64,000 nucleotides of DNA from positions 75,313,718 through 75,377,717 of the forward strand of contig OY740765.1 of assembly GCA_963513935.1 (NCBI GenBank), in the 5' to 3' direction. Of the stretch, positions 1 through 14,231 are shown piece by piece; the first letter of the stretch is position 1, and each line of letters begins with the position of its first letter. The position numbers and the translations under genes were made by a program. The stretch comes from Aphrophora alni (lineage: Eukaryota; Arthropoda; Insecta; Hemiptera; Aphrophoridae). The notes beneath the pieces were generated by a model. The model was not told the DNA's origin. It made no database searches and saw only the letters and a program-made list of their open reading frames with translations.

Positions 1-2559
1 TAGAAATCCATTTTGTAAAATGTTAAATTATTCCAATATGGCGACCAACATTGAAATTTGATATGGAACACTCTGTAATTTATTATTTTCTCAAGTGTAA
101 AACAATATTTTTTAAATGTATTATTCTTGAGTATTTTAAAAATCTTTAGCCGTTTAGGAATTACAGCCACTTAAACTTTAGAAAATTAAAAGTTTGATAG
201 GCCTACAAATAATAATTTTGATTCCCACCTTAAATGTTACAATAGTTAACTTTTGAACCGTTGGGTAACATGATAAATTGTATTGAGTAAAAGGGAAGAG
301 GTATTGACTATGACTAGTTACTTAATAATACGCACATAGTGAGTGTAGAATTAAAAATAGGTAAACATGACTACGAAATAGTTAATTTCTGCAATATAAC
401 AAACTATAACAAAGTTCACTGCTTAATGGGTTTTTATATGAAAAGTTGAACTATATACAATACCGTACTAACACTAATATAATACTGTAAACAATATTTA
501 TAATTACAACATTGCTCACCAAGGTTGTTAAAGTAATAATTAATAATAATAATCGTTAATAATAATCACCAAAATAATAATTAATCTTTAATAATATATT
601 AATACAACTCATAATTAATTAATAATTTGCTCCAAATATAAATACAGATATATCTATATTCTTGTGTGTTTTTTGTAAAAAAAAATTGTAAATAATGGAA
701 GCAGACAATATTTTTATCTATTATGTAGAAATCACATAAACTAAGCATGAGCATTAACAAATTGGAGTAACAACGTTTTAGCTACTTTTACTTGTTTCAA
801 TTGTGATTATGCACATTCCCATACAATTTTTAAAAATATCAAAACAATCAGTGTTGTTACCAGTGATTCTTCAATGATAACTAGCTCCCTGAAGTAAAGT
901 AAATAATACCAGACATGCAGTATACTTGAATAAAACAAATCCAACAGGGCGAAATAATAAAAGAAATATTATATAAGAGGCTTGCTCCTTTCACTATGAT
1001 TGTTATTTGCCACTCATTGGGATTATAGTGGTACATAATAATATACTGAACCCATCGATGCATATAAACCCAGGATTGCTATGAACATATGTTATAAAAT
1101 GCTTGTTTTTCTGTCTGTTCACAATTTTGTGTTTTTTTAAAAAAAAAACTTTTTTTAATATATAGGCCTATCGAGTTAAAATTTTGTATACATATTTTTT
1201 ATATAACCTTTTATCTACCAAAAACCTTTGTTTTGTATATTTTCAAGAAGTTCATTTAAAATTGGCATATTCAATTTAGGCGGGGTGGGGACATGACATA
1301 TGACACGTAAAATTTGGCCAAGCCCAAAGGTAGTCTATTAATTTTTTCATCAAAAATACATATTCGTAATCAGATTTTCTTCTAGTTTTATTTGATATCC
1401 CACACATAATGTTGCCAAAACATTTTTTAACTCAATAGTTTTGCCTCTTACTACCCCAATGTTTAGAATATGTTTATGATTTATGAACACTTGTTATATT
1501 AAACCACATCGTTATTAATCGGTAGAGATATGTTCAACGAATTACTTGTAGGCATGAGGGAATAAAACATTTAATTAGAAATATTCAATTTCGTATTAGC
1601 CTTGTGGTAACTCAACAAAAATATACTTTTCCATTTTCTTACACGTGCGTAGTATAGAGGAAGTTATGTGATACGACAAAAGTGCGACTGAAAATCGTTT
1701 TCAGGTCCCCTAAAACTTTAAAAAAAGTTTTTTGAAATAATGTACGATTTCGAACAAATTTTGTAAATCTCAAGTTTCATTTTTCGATAATTCCAAATTT
1801 AGGAGTATCATCAAAGATATACGGTTTTATAAATTCCGTCTTCTAAGAAGATGATACACTGTTGTCAACAACTGATTAGATAAAATGTTGTAAGATTTTC
1901 TCAATATCGTTGGTAACGATTCGATGAAACTGTACCAAAATATAACTTTTACAAACACCAACAAGATGTATTGGTCGCTATACTGTGTATAAAAATCGCC
2001 AGTTTGGGAGTTATTGGTAAAACAAAAAATAGTCAGTTCAGTTGTGATAATAGCCACAATTTTTCAAAATCGACATTTAGTTAACATTTTTGTGATACGT
2101 TAAAGTTAATGACACAAATTTTACAGACACAGGAATACGGTTTACAGGAATAATTTTCAAAAAACCAAAATTAACCTTTATTGCCTTCATTAAAAAATTC
2201 GACTTGTCCGTCAGAGTACTCTAAATCTCAAACGAATGGACCTAATTATTTTGTACGTGTGCATATTTTAAATATTATATTAATATAATATTAATATTTT
2301 ATATTATTTGATTTTATTTGTGGGTGTGTTATTGTACCAAACTTGTGGTAGGGGTTTCAGTGTTTTATATTGTTCACATTCACCACAGTGCTCATTGAAC
2401 TTCTACATAAATATTTGACTAGTCTTTGAAATAAGTTCCAAAATTGAATTGTTGAAATAAATTTATGTAAGAAAATATGTTAAATGATTTTTTTTTTATT
2501 GAAACATTATAAGCATCCATTAATGCCAAAATGTTCTTGGTGGCTGTTTCTTCCAAAAA
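1..2559. other. AT-rich non-coding stretch
   Basis: No gene, RNA or transposon end was recognised. Open frames here are short (76 codons or fewer) and rich in I, Y, F and N, as expected from AT-rich non-coding DNA on either strand. TAA/TTA-rich low-complexity tracts occur near 530-620 and 2270-2310. Confidence 0.5.
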
Positions 2560-3330
2560 AAGTCCTTCTACAAAAGACCTACTAAATGAGATACAACTCA
2601 ATATGGGATTGTATTTGAGATTCAAAAGTCCAACCACCCAGAACCTCTTAATTTTTAATAGATCGTGAATATTCGAAAAAAGTAGAATTTGTGATTTTTA
2701 TGAATTTAGATTCTTATTATTATTTACTAATCGCGGAGTTTTTAGCTTATACGACGACCTTTATGACACAGTGTATTGTAGTTTATTTATGCTACACAAG
2801 TGACTACGTAATATAAACATTTGGTAAAAACGCGTTCAAATTGAATGTATTTTTTACTTATTTTAGTTTATAATAAAAATGTTGAGTCGAAATTATTTAT
2901 TATACAATTAAAATAAATATGGTACAATTTTATAAATGAACCACATATCCTTATAATTTATATTTAAATAGTAAAAATTATATAAAAAACTACTTACTTT
3001 TACTCCTTTCATTGCCTGGCCAATAGGCACCTTCCTTTGAGAAAATGATTTTGATTTAGAATCTTTTCATTAGGATCTCTTTACTTATTTAATTTAGGAT
3101 AGTTTTTCATTAAAAATAAAAATAATATGAAAATGCAAAATAAAAACAAATTAGAGTAAGTTATTCCTGCACAACCTAATCTAAGATAATAAAAACTGAT
3201 CTTTGGGATGGGTTTAATTTAAATTACAGTCAAAATTATTTATTAAACCGTTGAAAATGTTTGAAAAATAAAAAATGCAAATTAACTAACATGTATTACA
3301 TTACATCTAAATAAATTATTAAGACATACT
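2560..3330 (+). repeat. Left copy of a diverged duplicated segment
   Basis: This roughly 0.77-kb block is repeated in the same orientation at 4380-6960. Shared landmarks in order are a piece reading TTGTATTTGAGATTCAAAAG, a TGTATTGTAGTTTATTTA piece followed by GCTACACAAG, GTTGAGTCGAA, CTGGCCAA, TTAGGATCTCTTTA and ATACTGATCT/AAACTGATCT. The copies differ by many substitutions and small indels, so the duplication is old. This copy lacks the insertion present in the right copy and serves as the empty-site reference. Function unknown; it may be an unclassified repeat family. Confidence 0.6.
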
Positions 3331-4379
3331 AAATTATTATCTTTATAATTGCTGCAAGTTAATTTACGTAGGCTTATTATGCATTGACAGTTTTTAAATA
3401 AGTTTTTTTAAATTTAAGTAACAGTATGGATTTAAGTGAAATCTGATTTTTTTTAAGTTTAGTTGTTTTTTGAGAAAATTGTATTGACAAACATTTCATT
3501 TACTTGAAAGAATTTTTTTAAATACCTTCAATAGAAAATTTATATTGCAATTTGATAATTTAAAAATATCTAGTATATATTATAAAAAGGTTGAAATTTA
3601 GGGTTACATGACGAAACCAGATTTAAACATGATGTTTCGTTAATTTTTTAAATTTCAATTTATTAGTTCTTTTATTATTATTTACTTAACATATTTTTAT
3701 TATAAGGTAATTGTGATAAAATTGCCACTAACGAAGTTATTGTACTTCTTTTGTCAGAATATACGAGACGAGTCTATGCGTAAATGTCCTTATTTTTAAA
3801 TAAGTTTTTATCCACAAAAAAGTTTTTAACAAACTTTACATTTGGTAAAAATGAGGATCATATAATACAAATAATGCTAATAATATCATACACACACAAA
3901 ATAATATAACAAAATCATGTCTCTGATGAATCAGCTACATTGCCAGTTTTCTGTCATAAAAAAAAACAGATAAATACGTATAAATACCTATGTTTAAATT
4001 TGGTACTTTATATAATAACGTGAAATGCTACATAAAGAATAACAATTATGAAATTAAATGTGGGACTATTTTTAACAATTATAACTGAGTATGGCATAGG
4101 TAACCGCAAAAATGCTTTAATGTAATTTTTTTAAATTGCATCATATTATTATCTTCTATAGACAATCTTGGAGGATGTGTAAATAAATAAATCCTCCTAT
4201 TGGTTTCAAACTGCTTCCAATAAAAACCACTATAATCTTGTATTCTAAAATACTTAATATAATCTTGTAATACTAAAATTAAAAGTATTCCTTAATTTTG
4301 ATTATAGGCAAAGAGTTACAGAAATGTCTATAGCTATATTAAAAATATTTTGAAATGTTGGAGAAAATTTATAGATTAC
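3331..4379. other. AT-rich spacer between the duplicated segments
   Basis: No gene or transposon terminus was recognised. It contains only short AT-rich tracts. Confidence 0.45.
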
Positions 4380-6960
4380 AAAAGATCTACAAAATGAGAT
4401 ACACCTCTTTACGGGATTGTATTTGAGATTCAAAAGTCCAATCCCACAGATCCTCCTTAGGTTGAAAAGATCACGAATAATGAAAAAATAGAATTTTTGA
4501 TTCTTATGAATTAGGATTATTTTTATTTACTAATTGCGGAGTTATTACCTAATACGAAGACCTTTTTGACACTGTGTATTGTAGTTTATTTAAGCTACAC
4601 AAGAGACTAGCGTAATATAAACATTTTGTAAAAACGGCGTTCAAATGGGATGTATTTATTTTTTAGTTTATTTTTAAAAAAGTTGAGTCGAAGTTATTTA
4701 TTACACAAATATGATAGACTTTTATAAATAAACCATATAATTTTACCGTGCAAAGTGAAATTGTATAAAAACTACTTATTTTCACTACTTTTACTACCTG
4801 GCCAAAAAACCTTCCTCTAATGCCTTACTTTGAGAAAACAATATTGGTTTAGAATCCTTTCTTTAGGATCTCTTTATTTATATTATTTAAGACTAGCTGT
4901 ACCCGGCCACGCGTTGCTGTGGCTCATCTGGTTAAATGGAAAATAAATAAAAGACATAAAAAAAAAAAAAATAAATAACTAACTATATTAAAGAAAATTT
5001 TATTTCCAAAAAAAATTAAAAATTGTATCTATTACTTATTTTTATGTCATAATAATAATAATAAAAATATATATAATATATCAATTGGTTTTGTATTTAT
5101 ATCCATACTAATATTATAAAGACTTAAAATTTATTTCTTTGTTGTATGTAGGGGGTTAATCTCTGGAACTACTGAACCAATTGAAACATTTTTTTAAATA
5201 AAAAAACTACACAATCCCAGAGTAACATAGAGTAGGATTCATTTTGATAAAAACATTTTTTATATTCCATAGGCTATTTGTAAATTTATTTTAAATCGTA
5301 AAGAATCGTTGGGCATTAAACCCAGCGTCTAGCAGCTGTAGTATCAATAAATAAACAACATTATGAAAAACTAAAAAATTACTATTGAAAGATGAAATTT
5401 ATAAATATCAATAGAAACGTACTATGCCAAAGATGTGCACAACAACATAAATTATATGTGTATGTTGCCATTAAGGTAGGTAAAATAAATTAAATATAAT
5501 TTTAGGTTAGGCCTAGAAAGATGAACCAATACATATTTCTTGAATGTACCTATTTGCATTCATTACCATAGCAGCCAATTTAATAAAATAACTGATGAAA
5601 CAGTTGATTCGGATGTCCAGCTAGTACAAATAATATTTTTAAGTTAGGCCTAGATTGAACCAACACATGTTTCAACACACACAAACCAATAAAAGCTTGC
5701 GTTAAGATATTTAAAATTAAGAAAACAATATGTTACAATCTAATTTTAAAAAAAACATATTAGAATTTAATAGTAGGCCAGTTTATATATGGTAAATGAT
5801 ATATTTTATAAATTGAAAATTGCCTCTTTTATTTATAACAATACAAAATCTCTGTCCTAATTAATATTCCCGAGAAAATAACATTGTGTACAATAACCTG
5901 TTTTAAAAAAAGTTATTATTTATATATATACAATTTCTATTCATATCGGCGAAGAAAGTCCCGCGATATTCTTCTCCAATCACAAATTTCTGTGGGCGTG
6001 TATTTTATAACTAACGTCTTGCTTCTAATGGTCGCCATCTTAATTCCAGATTTTCGTTCATATTTCCACAGATTATGTCTTTGTTATTAAATATTTATAT
6101 GAACTCAGGTGATGTTTTATATTTAGAAATATCTACTTCGTATTTCTGTATATCTCATTTTGTCTCTAGGTCTTCTGTATTTTTATAATCGGCGAAAGAT
6201 CGGAGTTATATTTTCAATTCGGTTATTTTCCAAGTTGACCTTTCACGTCTAGATAAAAACAAATTATTTAAGTTTTCTTGTCTTTAACTGTGTGTTGTTA
6301 TTGTTTATGGATTAATCAAATTCTTAGGCGCAATTTTAATATAGGTTTTGATTTGTTTTAGATTGACAATTTTCTGGATTAGTTATAATTGGGTCGGAAA
6401 GTATTAGATTTAGAATTTGTTTTGATTCGAGTCTTATCTTTTTGCCGCTAGGCGCGTGTATGTTGACGTTTAAAATTAAATGAATGAAATTGACATTTTT
6501 TTCTTTTTGTATTTAATACCCTTTAAAATTAAAATTTCGCAAAATCCTTTCTTAGTGAGCGTCTATGACCTCATACAAATATGCCTTTAAATTTTGGTAT
6601 CAATATCTTTGTTGGTTTTTGCTCTACGTTGATTCTCTGTCAGTCATTCATTCAGTCAGTCAGTCAGGACAAAGCCGTTTATATATGTAGTGATAGTTTT
6701 TTGTAAATAAAAATAATAAGAAAATGGAAAATAAAAAGTAGGCTTTTCCTGCACTGCCTAATACAAAAATTAATAAATACTGATCTATTAGATTCCTTTA
6801 ATTTAAATCAAATCAAATACCAGTTAAAATTATTTATTACCCGGTTGAAAAAACATGACATATATCATGGAATCTATTATTCAAAATGTTTATTTGTAAT
6901 CAATTTACATAGTGAAAATTATATTATAAAACAAAACTTACATGGGATACTAACATGCAT
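4380..6960 (+). repeat. Right copy of the duplicated segment, interrupted by an insertion
   Basis: Homologous to 2560-3330. The homology runs to about 4892 (…TTATTTATATTATTTAAG), stops, and resumes at about 6697 (…TTTTTTGTAAATAAAAATAAT), matching the continuous sequence near 3095-3125 in the left copy. The intervening 1.8 kb is therefore an insertion. Confidence 0.6.
4893..6696 (+). mobile_element. About 1.8-kb interspersed repeat insertion, class uncertain
   Basis: The boundaries come from comparison with the uninterrupted copy at 2560-3330. The left edge begins ACTAGCTGTACCCGGCCACG. An internal piece beginning near 5104 (ATACTAATATTATAAAGA) and the right edge, with CAGTCAGTCAGTCAGGAC followed by TTTATATATGTAG, resemble an interspersed repeat seen in many arthropod genomes. 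That comparison is from memory. A CCAGCTAGT near 5616 mirrors the left ACTAGCTG, so the insertion may be composite (4893-5622 plus the remainder). No transposase was seen. A Helitron-like or SINE/RTE-tail origin is possible. Confidence 0.45.
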
Positions 6961-9900
6961 ATAAATCTAGAAACTGTAGGTATGTCTATACTTCAACGAT
7001 ACATAATTAAGGCTAGTATTTAAAAACAAATGTCTTTTTATACTAATTATATCTCAATTAATACTTTTAATTTGAAAAGATTTTTCTTAAGACCTCGTTG
7101 TATCGTAGTGATAGAGCAAGTGTCTCACAATCACGTGTCTTATATTAATATCACACAGGTGGCGTCTCTGACTTTTCGTTTTCTTAGAAACACTTTGAAT
7201 AAATAAGTTGAATATATTAAAATAAAAAGGATTGGATTTATTACATTTCAAATTTGTAATTGAAAATTCTAATGTTTTTAAATGTGTCGTATTATAAATG
7301 TAAAATAAGATTAAAGTGATCCTATTTGTATAATAAAATGCAAAATGATCAATTGTCAATAGATATAGAAAGTCTCAGTAGTTAAAATCCTTATCTTCTC
7401 TAAATTCTTTTGTCATTGAATTATTTAAATAAAGCACTCTAACTTTAACTTACGGGACAACTTTGTCGTGTACTAAAAATTGTAACCCTTTCATATTAAT
7501 ATTGCATTTATTTAATAAAAACAAATCCAAATACCCAAATTGGTAGTCGATAGGACCACTTTATGAAACGTGTCGGTAAAAAGTTATATACATATCATTC
7601 AATATATTAAAAGCAGAAGTTCATGACAGGTTCTTACTTTAAAACCACTAACATTAATTTTTAGTTTTTATTATATTTTTTTTATTGATTTAAAATTTAG
7701 TAATAGTTCACATTATTCGTTATGAAAAACATAAGAAATTACCAAAGTAACACCCAATAACAAACCAGAAAACAATTTTGAACTACTACAGATTAACTCT
7801 CTAATTCGGTTTTGTATCTTCTTTTATTTCCGGCTATTAAAAAAAACCTACTTTTTAAATGCACAACTTAAATTATTTACACTCATTTTTTACATAATAC
7901 TGCCTAAAACTTTTGTATTCTCTGGATTGTGTAAATTTTTTCCATTAATGCAGAATCAAAAAATGCTAAATGGTAGCTTGTGATGTGATTTTATTACTTT
8001 TTAATAATATCAACTTGTATAACGTAAAGATATATGGAAAAAGATAAAGAACAATTCCTAAAACAGAGTTCAAAATAAAAATTTAAAATCAATATCACAA
8101 ATAGTTTGTACCATTAAACGTCCATTGCGCATATTTATTTCAAAAATTTCAAACATATTTTCCTAATAGTTAAAATAAATTAAACGACTTACCTTAATAA
8201 AATAGATTTCCTTCTATTTCTGTTATCTAGACAAAATAGTTCTTTAATTCAAACATAACATTACTTTGGTTCTTTACTAATTTTAGCAGAGAAAAAATAT
8301 ATTTCTCAAATTCTTAATGATTCTAGAAATGACGATTTTTTAATTATTTTTTCCTTGTTTTTGTTTTTGATTATCATCCAAATGCTAACAATGGCAATAA
8401 AATGTGGTAGGTCTTAGTAGTATGTACTATCGTTAGTTGTTTACTGAGATTTCATTGCATTTATTGTTCAGACATTTTTCATCAGACATTGTTGATACCG
8501 TAAAAAAATGGAATACATTTTCAATGTAATCATATTGATGGTTGTAAAAAGAACCAATATCACTTTAGTCATTGTCGGTTTATTTCCATAATTGTTGTTA
8601 TAGATAATGGGAATAATGTATGTTTAACACATCTTTCAATTTCATGCTAATTCCGAAACCTAACAAATATTTATTTTATGAAATATATTTTCTAATTTTA
8701 TTCCTCTCATGAATATCCTAGAATCGCGCCTAAATGAATTTTAGGAAACATATTTTAACAAAAAAAAATTCTTTACGTAACATTTTATTATGAAATCATC
8801 ATCTTAAGTTATTTACCCATCAAAAAACTAGATTTAAAAGTTCTGTTATTTCATTTTTTTAAAAATATTTATTTTATGTAGGCTGCAATATTTAAAAAAT
8901 AATAATGTCTAGTAATTTGTGGCAACCAAGGTCTAATAATATCACGAAATCAATTCAAAAGTTTCTTTTTATATAAATATCAAGTTTTAAAATTGTGTTT
9001 ATTACTTTTGAGTAATTTTGAGACACAATTTCGTTACTCGTTTACTTCCAGCATTACCAAATAAATATAATTGTCAGAAAATTTGGAATTTTTGCCAAAA
9101 GAATCGGTTGCAAAGCGTATTTTTTTATTGTCTAAAGTGTCAGATATAATAGTTAAAGTTAAACTCCATCCGAAATGTTTGTATACTCATGCGTCACTAA
9201 CGTCTCCTCAACTTGGTTCTAGGGGTCAAATGATCGTCCGGATATCATCTTATTTTTTACTCATTACTTTATTGAATGCAAAACATTTCTCTGTGGAGGC
9301 AAGCTATTTTAGTACATTTAGCTTACATTTTCATATATGCGCACGGTTTCATAGTTCGCGAACCATGAAACCGTATGTAATAAAATGTTAAAATCAATGT
9401 ATACGTGTATAGTGTTAATGTTTTTTTTATGTTTAATGTTTTAACGACCTCTAAGGAGTGAAATTACTGAAGATGGAGCTACGACTCCGAAACGCGTCTT
9501 TGTAATAAGACAAACACAAAGTCACATGACTGAACTATAAAGGTAATAAAAATAATTTATTACCCATTATATTATATAAAGTGACTTGGACACCAAACAA
9601 TGAACATTAAACAAATTGTTGTTGAAAATCCGATTATTACCGTACTACGTAACTGTCATTTTTCCGATATCGCCACCTATGATACAAATACATAAGTCGG
9701 TATAACTGTAGGACAACCCACAGCTGCTGCCGAATCAAATGTTAATGGAGTTTTCTCCCGTTATAAGCGGGAATAAGAAAATAGCTTATCATAGTTTACG
9801 TCTATTCAATAACATAACAAATTAATTAAACTTCGAATCAATTTTGCATTTTGTATTTATATGTGCTTTACATTGTCTAATTATAAATCTCATCCAACAA

Positions 9901-10766
9901 TACGATTTTCTAATAATAACCCATTATAATAATACAAAAGTGATGAAAATATTAAAATAATTATATTTGAGAATGAGACATTTTAAAATGTGAATTAAAT
10001 ACCAATAAGGCAAGTGTAGAAGAGCCCTACTTAGCACACAAAGAGCAGGAAGTCATACTTCCTGTAACGATCATCAGACTCCATCACTGTGTATAGTCTA
10101 ACTAGAACTCACTGTAAGAAACGAGGAAGCGGTTTTTTGATGTGTATGGTACCATGTCTAAAGTAGGAAACGAGTATGCCGTGTTTGAAACGACGACAGC
10201 GCTGCCTGGAAATAGAAATCCTAATCTAATGTGTATAATTGTGTATGTGAAAAACCTGTAAAACGAGGAAGTATGAAATAAATATATATTCTTGCTCCTT
10301 ATACTTGTAGAAGTATCATAGAAGTGAAAAAACAGGGGGTTGCGTTCCGAGCATTCCTCGCTTTGCAGCGCTTCCTCGGAACGTACAGTGCGTACGTGAA
10401 AACTTGCTCGTTTCATACACTGTACAAACACACACACACAAACACACACACACAAAATTTAGCTTCCTAGTAAAAAAACTAATAAATATACAATTTTTTG
10501 TGTTAAACTTTTTTTTGGTTTTGTGTTGTTTTTATGTAGACATAACTACTATACAAATTCATAATATATTTACTGTACTAATATTACTCAATTGAGTCAA
10601 AATACACAAAAATAAAATCACTTTATAAGAAAAACTAATAAGTTTGTAAAAATAAACTTTTTTTTTATTCTTGAAGTTTATGCAGTAACACAGATGAGGT
10701 GTGGCAGACATACAGGGTGCACCCCCTTTTGGCAGCGTTTGCACTGGAATGTTGTTGTCTTTCTTT
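6961..10766. other. AT-rich region without recognised gene
   Basis: The longest open frames (9071-9391 on +, 10102-10455 on -) match no family I know and the second runs into a (CA)n tract at 10430-10455. A near-perfect hairpin sits at 9343-9374. Nothing else could be supported. Confidence 0.45.
9343..9374. repeat. 32-bp near-perfect palindrome
   Basis: The arms CGGTTTCATAGTTCG and CGAACCATGAAACCG meet with no loop and have one mismatch. The outermost A/T pair also matches. The local base composition is far more GC-rich than its flanks. Function unknown. Confidence 0.7.
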
Positions 10767-11777
10767 TTCCACCTATTTTAGTGCTAGCAGCGCTACAAAC
10801 CGAACAAATTTTTTTCTCTTTTGAAGGGTAGTTTGTTCAAAATATCACCACCCGAAGCAGCATCTCCGCCTCCTTGGTTTGGCTCACCTGTGATTGTGGG
10901 AAAGTTTTGGACATTTTTGTTCCTTAGCCATTTTTTTGAGAGGTCTTCTATAATATTTAGGACAAAGTCTAATCCTACCATAGGCTTATCAGAATTTTGT
11001 TTATACAGAATATAAGCATTCAACATCATTCTTGATAAGATATTCAGTGCCACCTTCTTCCACTGCTTGGTGGACCTTCTTTCTTCTAAATACTGATACA
11101 GCATCTGATCAGATACATCAATACCTCCCATGTAGTCATTGTACTGCCTAATCATGGTTGGCTTATTTGTAATTTTAACATAAGTACCTGATGTTTTTGA
11201 TCGCCTTTCAGTGGTAGCCTTAGCATCGGTTGACAACAACAGTACTTGATTTCGTTGACTTTTCTTCTCCCTAAATCCGAGCATGAGAAAGTTTTGGGAC
11301 CTGAAATATTTTGTTTCTCCTACACTAAATTTACTTAGCAATTCTTTAGGGATTCCTTTTCTGTTCTTATTCATGGTTCCAGTAAGACAGGTTTCATTCT
11401 CATACAGGTGCTTAGCCAAAGGAATGTAATTAAAAAATTATCAATAAATAAATGATATCCCTTTTTTAACAAACCACATATTTGTAAAAGTTTGGTTACA
11501 ACTACAAAACCAAGACCATGTTGTTTTACTTCATCTTTTTCTGCTCCCTTTGCAGCACCTTTGTAAACAAAAAATTGCATGCAGTAGTGAGTAGTAGAGT
11601 CACAAATCATCCATAGCTTCACGCCCCAGCAGTGGTGTTTTTTCGGCATGTACTGTAGCAATTGACTATGGGTTTTAGTTGCAATCATGCTTTCATAAAT
11701 GCTAATGTGCTTGCTTGGTGTGAAATAGTGTTTGGATAACCTATTAAAATGATCAACTTGTTACCAGGCGACTTAAA

Positions 11778-13413
11778 TTAACCCGGCAACCGTTATTCGA
11801 CCTCGAATCGACCTCAGCGCACCGTGCATAACTAGTCTGCATTCTATAAAACACGTATTTTGCCATTCAACGTTACGCCCACTTAAAATTATCCGATCGC
11901 AATAAATAAAATACCGTTGGAAAGCTAATGTTCCGTAGATGCATAATCATGCAAAAAAATACCACAAAACGTTATAAATAATATTCCAAAAATTGGTGAA
12001 GTTCGCATATTTTTGATGCGTAAAATCGTAGATTTGAACTCTGCGCCTAATCGTTAGCGCGACGCCATAGATTACAAATTTTTCTGCGTCTCATAGATCC
12101 AGAGATATTCCTACTTGAACGTAGAACAAACTTGACGAGACGAAATTTTGTTGGCATTAGGTTTGCATTTCTCTTTGGTTTCTATTATTATATTTCTTAT
12201 ATTTCTTTACACTAAGTTGTAGGGGAAATTCCATTCTATAAGTTGGTACCACTTGATGTTGGCAATACATACTTAGAAGGTATTGGTTTCATCTCTCAAT
12301 AGACGCAATTGTGTGACGTAAATACTGTAATAAAAGGCGTGGCACATATTGTTTAGGGGTTAGATATTTGTTATTTTGAAGGTTTGTGTATACAAATTGT
12401 ATATAAATTGTGTATACAAGTTACAATATATGTGTTTTTAAATCTAAAGCTTATGTTTTTGAGTGATAGTTTGGTTTTTGAACGTTCTTATTTGCGATAA
12501 CCTAGGCCGGTAAAGGTTAGTTTAGGCTATATGCAAATTGTCTTATATATAGTGTTTTATATGATTATAAAAGTGAATATGTGTGTTATTCTTTGTAAAG
12601 TATATATTTTCTTAGTTAAATCTATAAGTTTTGTCTTTGATCTATCTTCAAATTGGTACTAGTGAGTCTAATTTGTGGAGGTTACAAACCTAACCTCACT
12701 TGTAAAAGTTACCTTTTTAGGGAAAATCGGTATTTTTATTTAGAAAATGTAACATATTATTATTTTTTCCCCCTAAATATATTCACAAATATATGACAAA
12801 TCTCAAGAAATGGTTGAAAAAAATCCTAAAAATCTATTAGTATGTTATTCATTACCATTTCTGTGAAATTTCTGCTCCGTTACTCTTCGATTTTTTGGTA
12901 TTTGACCAAAAAACACCAAATGTGATACATCTAACATTTTTTTTCACTACACACCTACATTCTATGCACCTTTCTGAACATAATGAGATATAGAACTTTT
13001 GGATAAGATAAATATTACTATTTTTTGTGATTTTTTGAAAAAAAAATTATCATTTTACATTTTTTCGTAAACTATTTTTTGTTTTTTTGATAATATAACA
13101 AATTTTATTTTTTTTCCCCCTAAATATATTCAAAAATATTACACAAAACTTTTTTATATCTTAGAAAAAGGTAGTAAGCTATTGATTTTGGAATATACAG
13201 GTTTTTCCTGAAAATTGGTAACTTCGTTTTTGACATGTAACATACTTACTCCAAAACCGTTTCAAAATATTTTTTTTTTTATTGCATAGATGGATTCTAT
13301 GCATCTTTCTGAGAAAAATGATATCTTATAAGTTAGGTTTTGTATAGAAATAATATATTTAATTAATTTTTTAACAAACGAAGAAATTTAACATGCGACC
13401 ATTGAAGGGTTAA
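11778..13413 (+). mobile_element. Family-A TTAA element, copy 1
   Basis: Bounded by TTAA on both sides (11778-11781 and 13410-13413), with termini TTAACCCGGCAACC and GAAGGGTTAA. The interior matches copies at 15993, 21596 and 61809: a block near 11850-12060 (CGTATTTTGCCATTCAACG, ACCGTTGGAAAGCTAATG), then modules with CCTAAATATATTCA and with ATTCTATGCAYCTTTCTGA. It is non-coding. The TTAA target and CCC/GGG termini suggest a piggyBac-mobilised non-autonomous element. Confidence 0.7.
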
Positions 13414-14073
13414 CGAAAGGTGGAACCAACTGGTAACAATATTTAAATAAAAAAAAAAAACAAAGACAAATTATATAATCAACAAGGCTCAAAATTTATT
13501 GGATAAAAAAAAAGAAATTTCGACGGATCAGATTTTACCATTTACAATTATGAAAATATCACCTTAAGTTTACTTAACATGACCAAAAGCTTAATAATTA
13601 AAAAAAAGATTACAAATTGAATCTTGAAAAGTTTACATGCCCTTAAAAGTAAAATGGAAAAAAAATTATTAACAATTAAACTCTGATATTTATCCCCCCT
13701 TTTGTTTATATAAACTGTTATAAAGAATTTAACAATAAATAAAAAAGATTCTATAATCAAGATTAATATTTTAGTGTCAAAAGTTATATTAATTCTAACA
13801 ATTTCATCATTAAATTACTTATTAAATATCATGATTTTGTTTATTAAATTTCTTACATACTAAGTTGGCCAACATACATATATTAAAAAAAGGAAATTTG
13901 TTTATAACATAAGAAAATTTTTTAAATAGCGAAAATTTTAAATACTGAAATTTTTAAAATATTAAAATTTTTAAATAATGAAATTTTTTAAGATTGATGT
14001 CAATTTTGTTTTGTTAATTTTGAAATAACCCCTTTGGGGCTGTTAGAACCGAAAGATTGCATGCAGCACCACC

Positions 14074-14076
<3 letters not shown>

Positions 14077-14108
<32 letters not shown>
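14077..14108. repeat. (AT)n microsatellite
   Basis: An uninterrupted AT dinucleotide tract inside the solo LTR. A second tract lies at about 14191-14227. Confidence 0.9.
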
Positions 14109-14112
<4 letters not shown>

Positions 14113-14189
14113 TTATAAATAATTACACATAATCACATATAGACAGTAAAGGACATATTATTGTTAAACAGAGTTCAGTCGCAGAACAG

Positions 14190-14231
<42 letters not shown>

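Noticed and set aside
9071..9391. 106-codon + strand frame
   Set aside because: Starts at a TTG, has no recognisable domain, and contains the palindrome; nothing supports expression.
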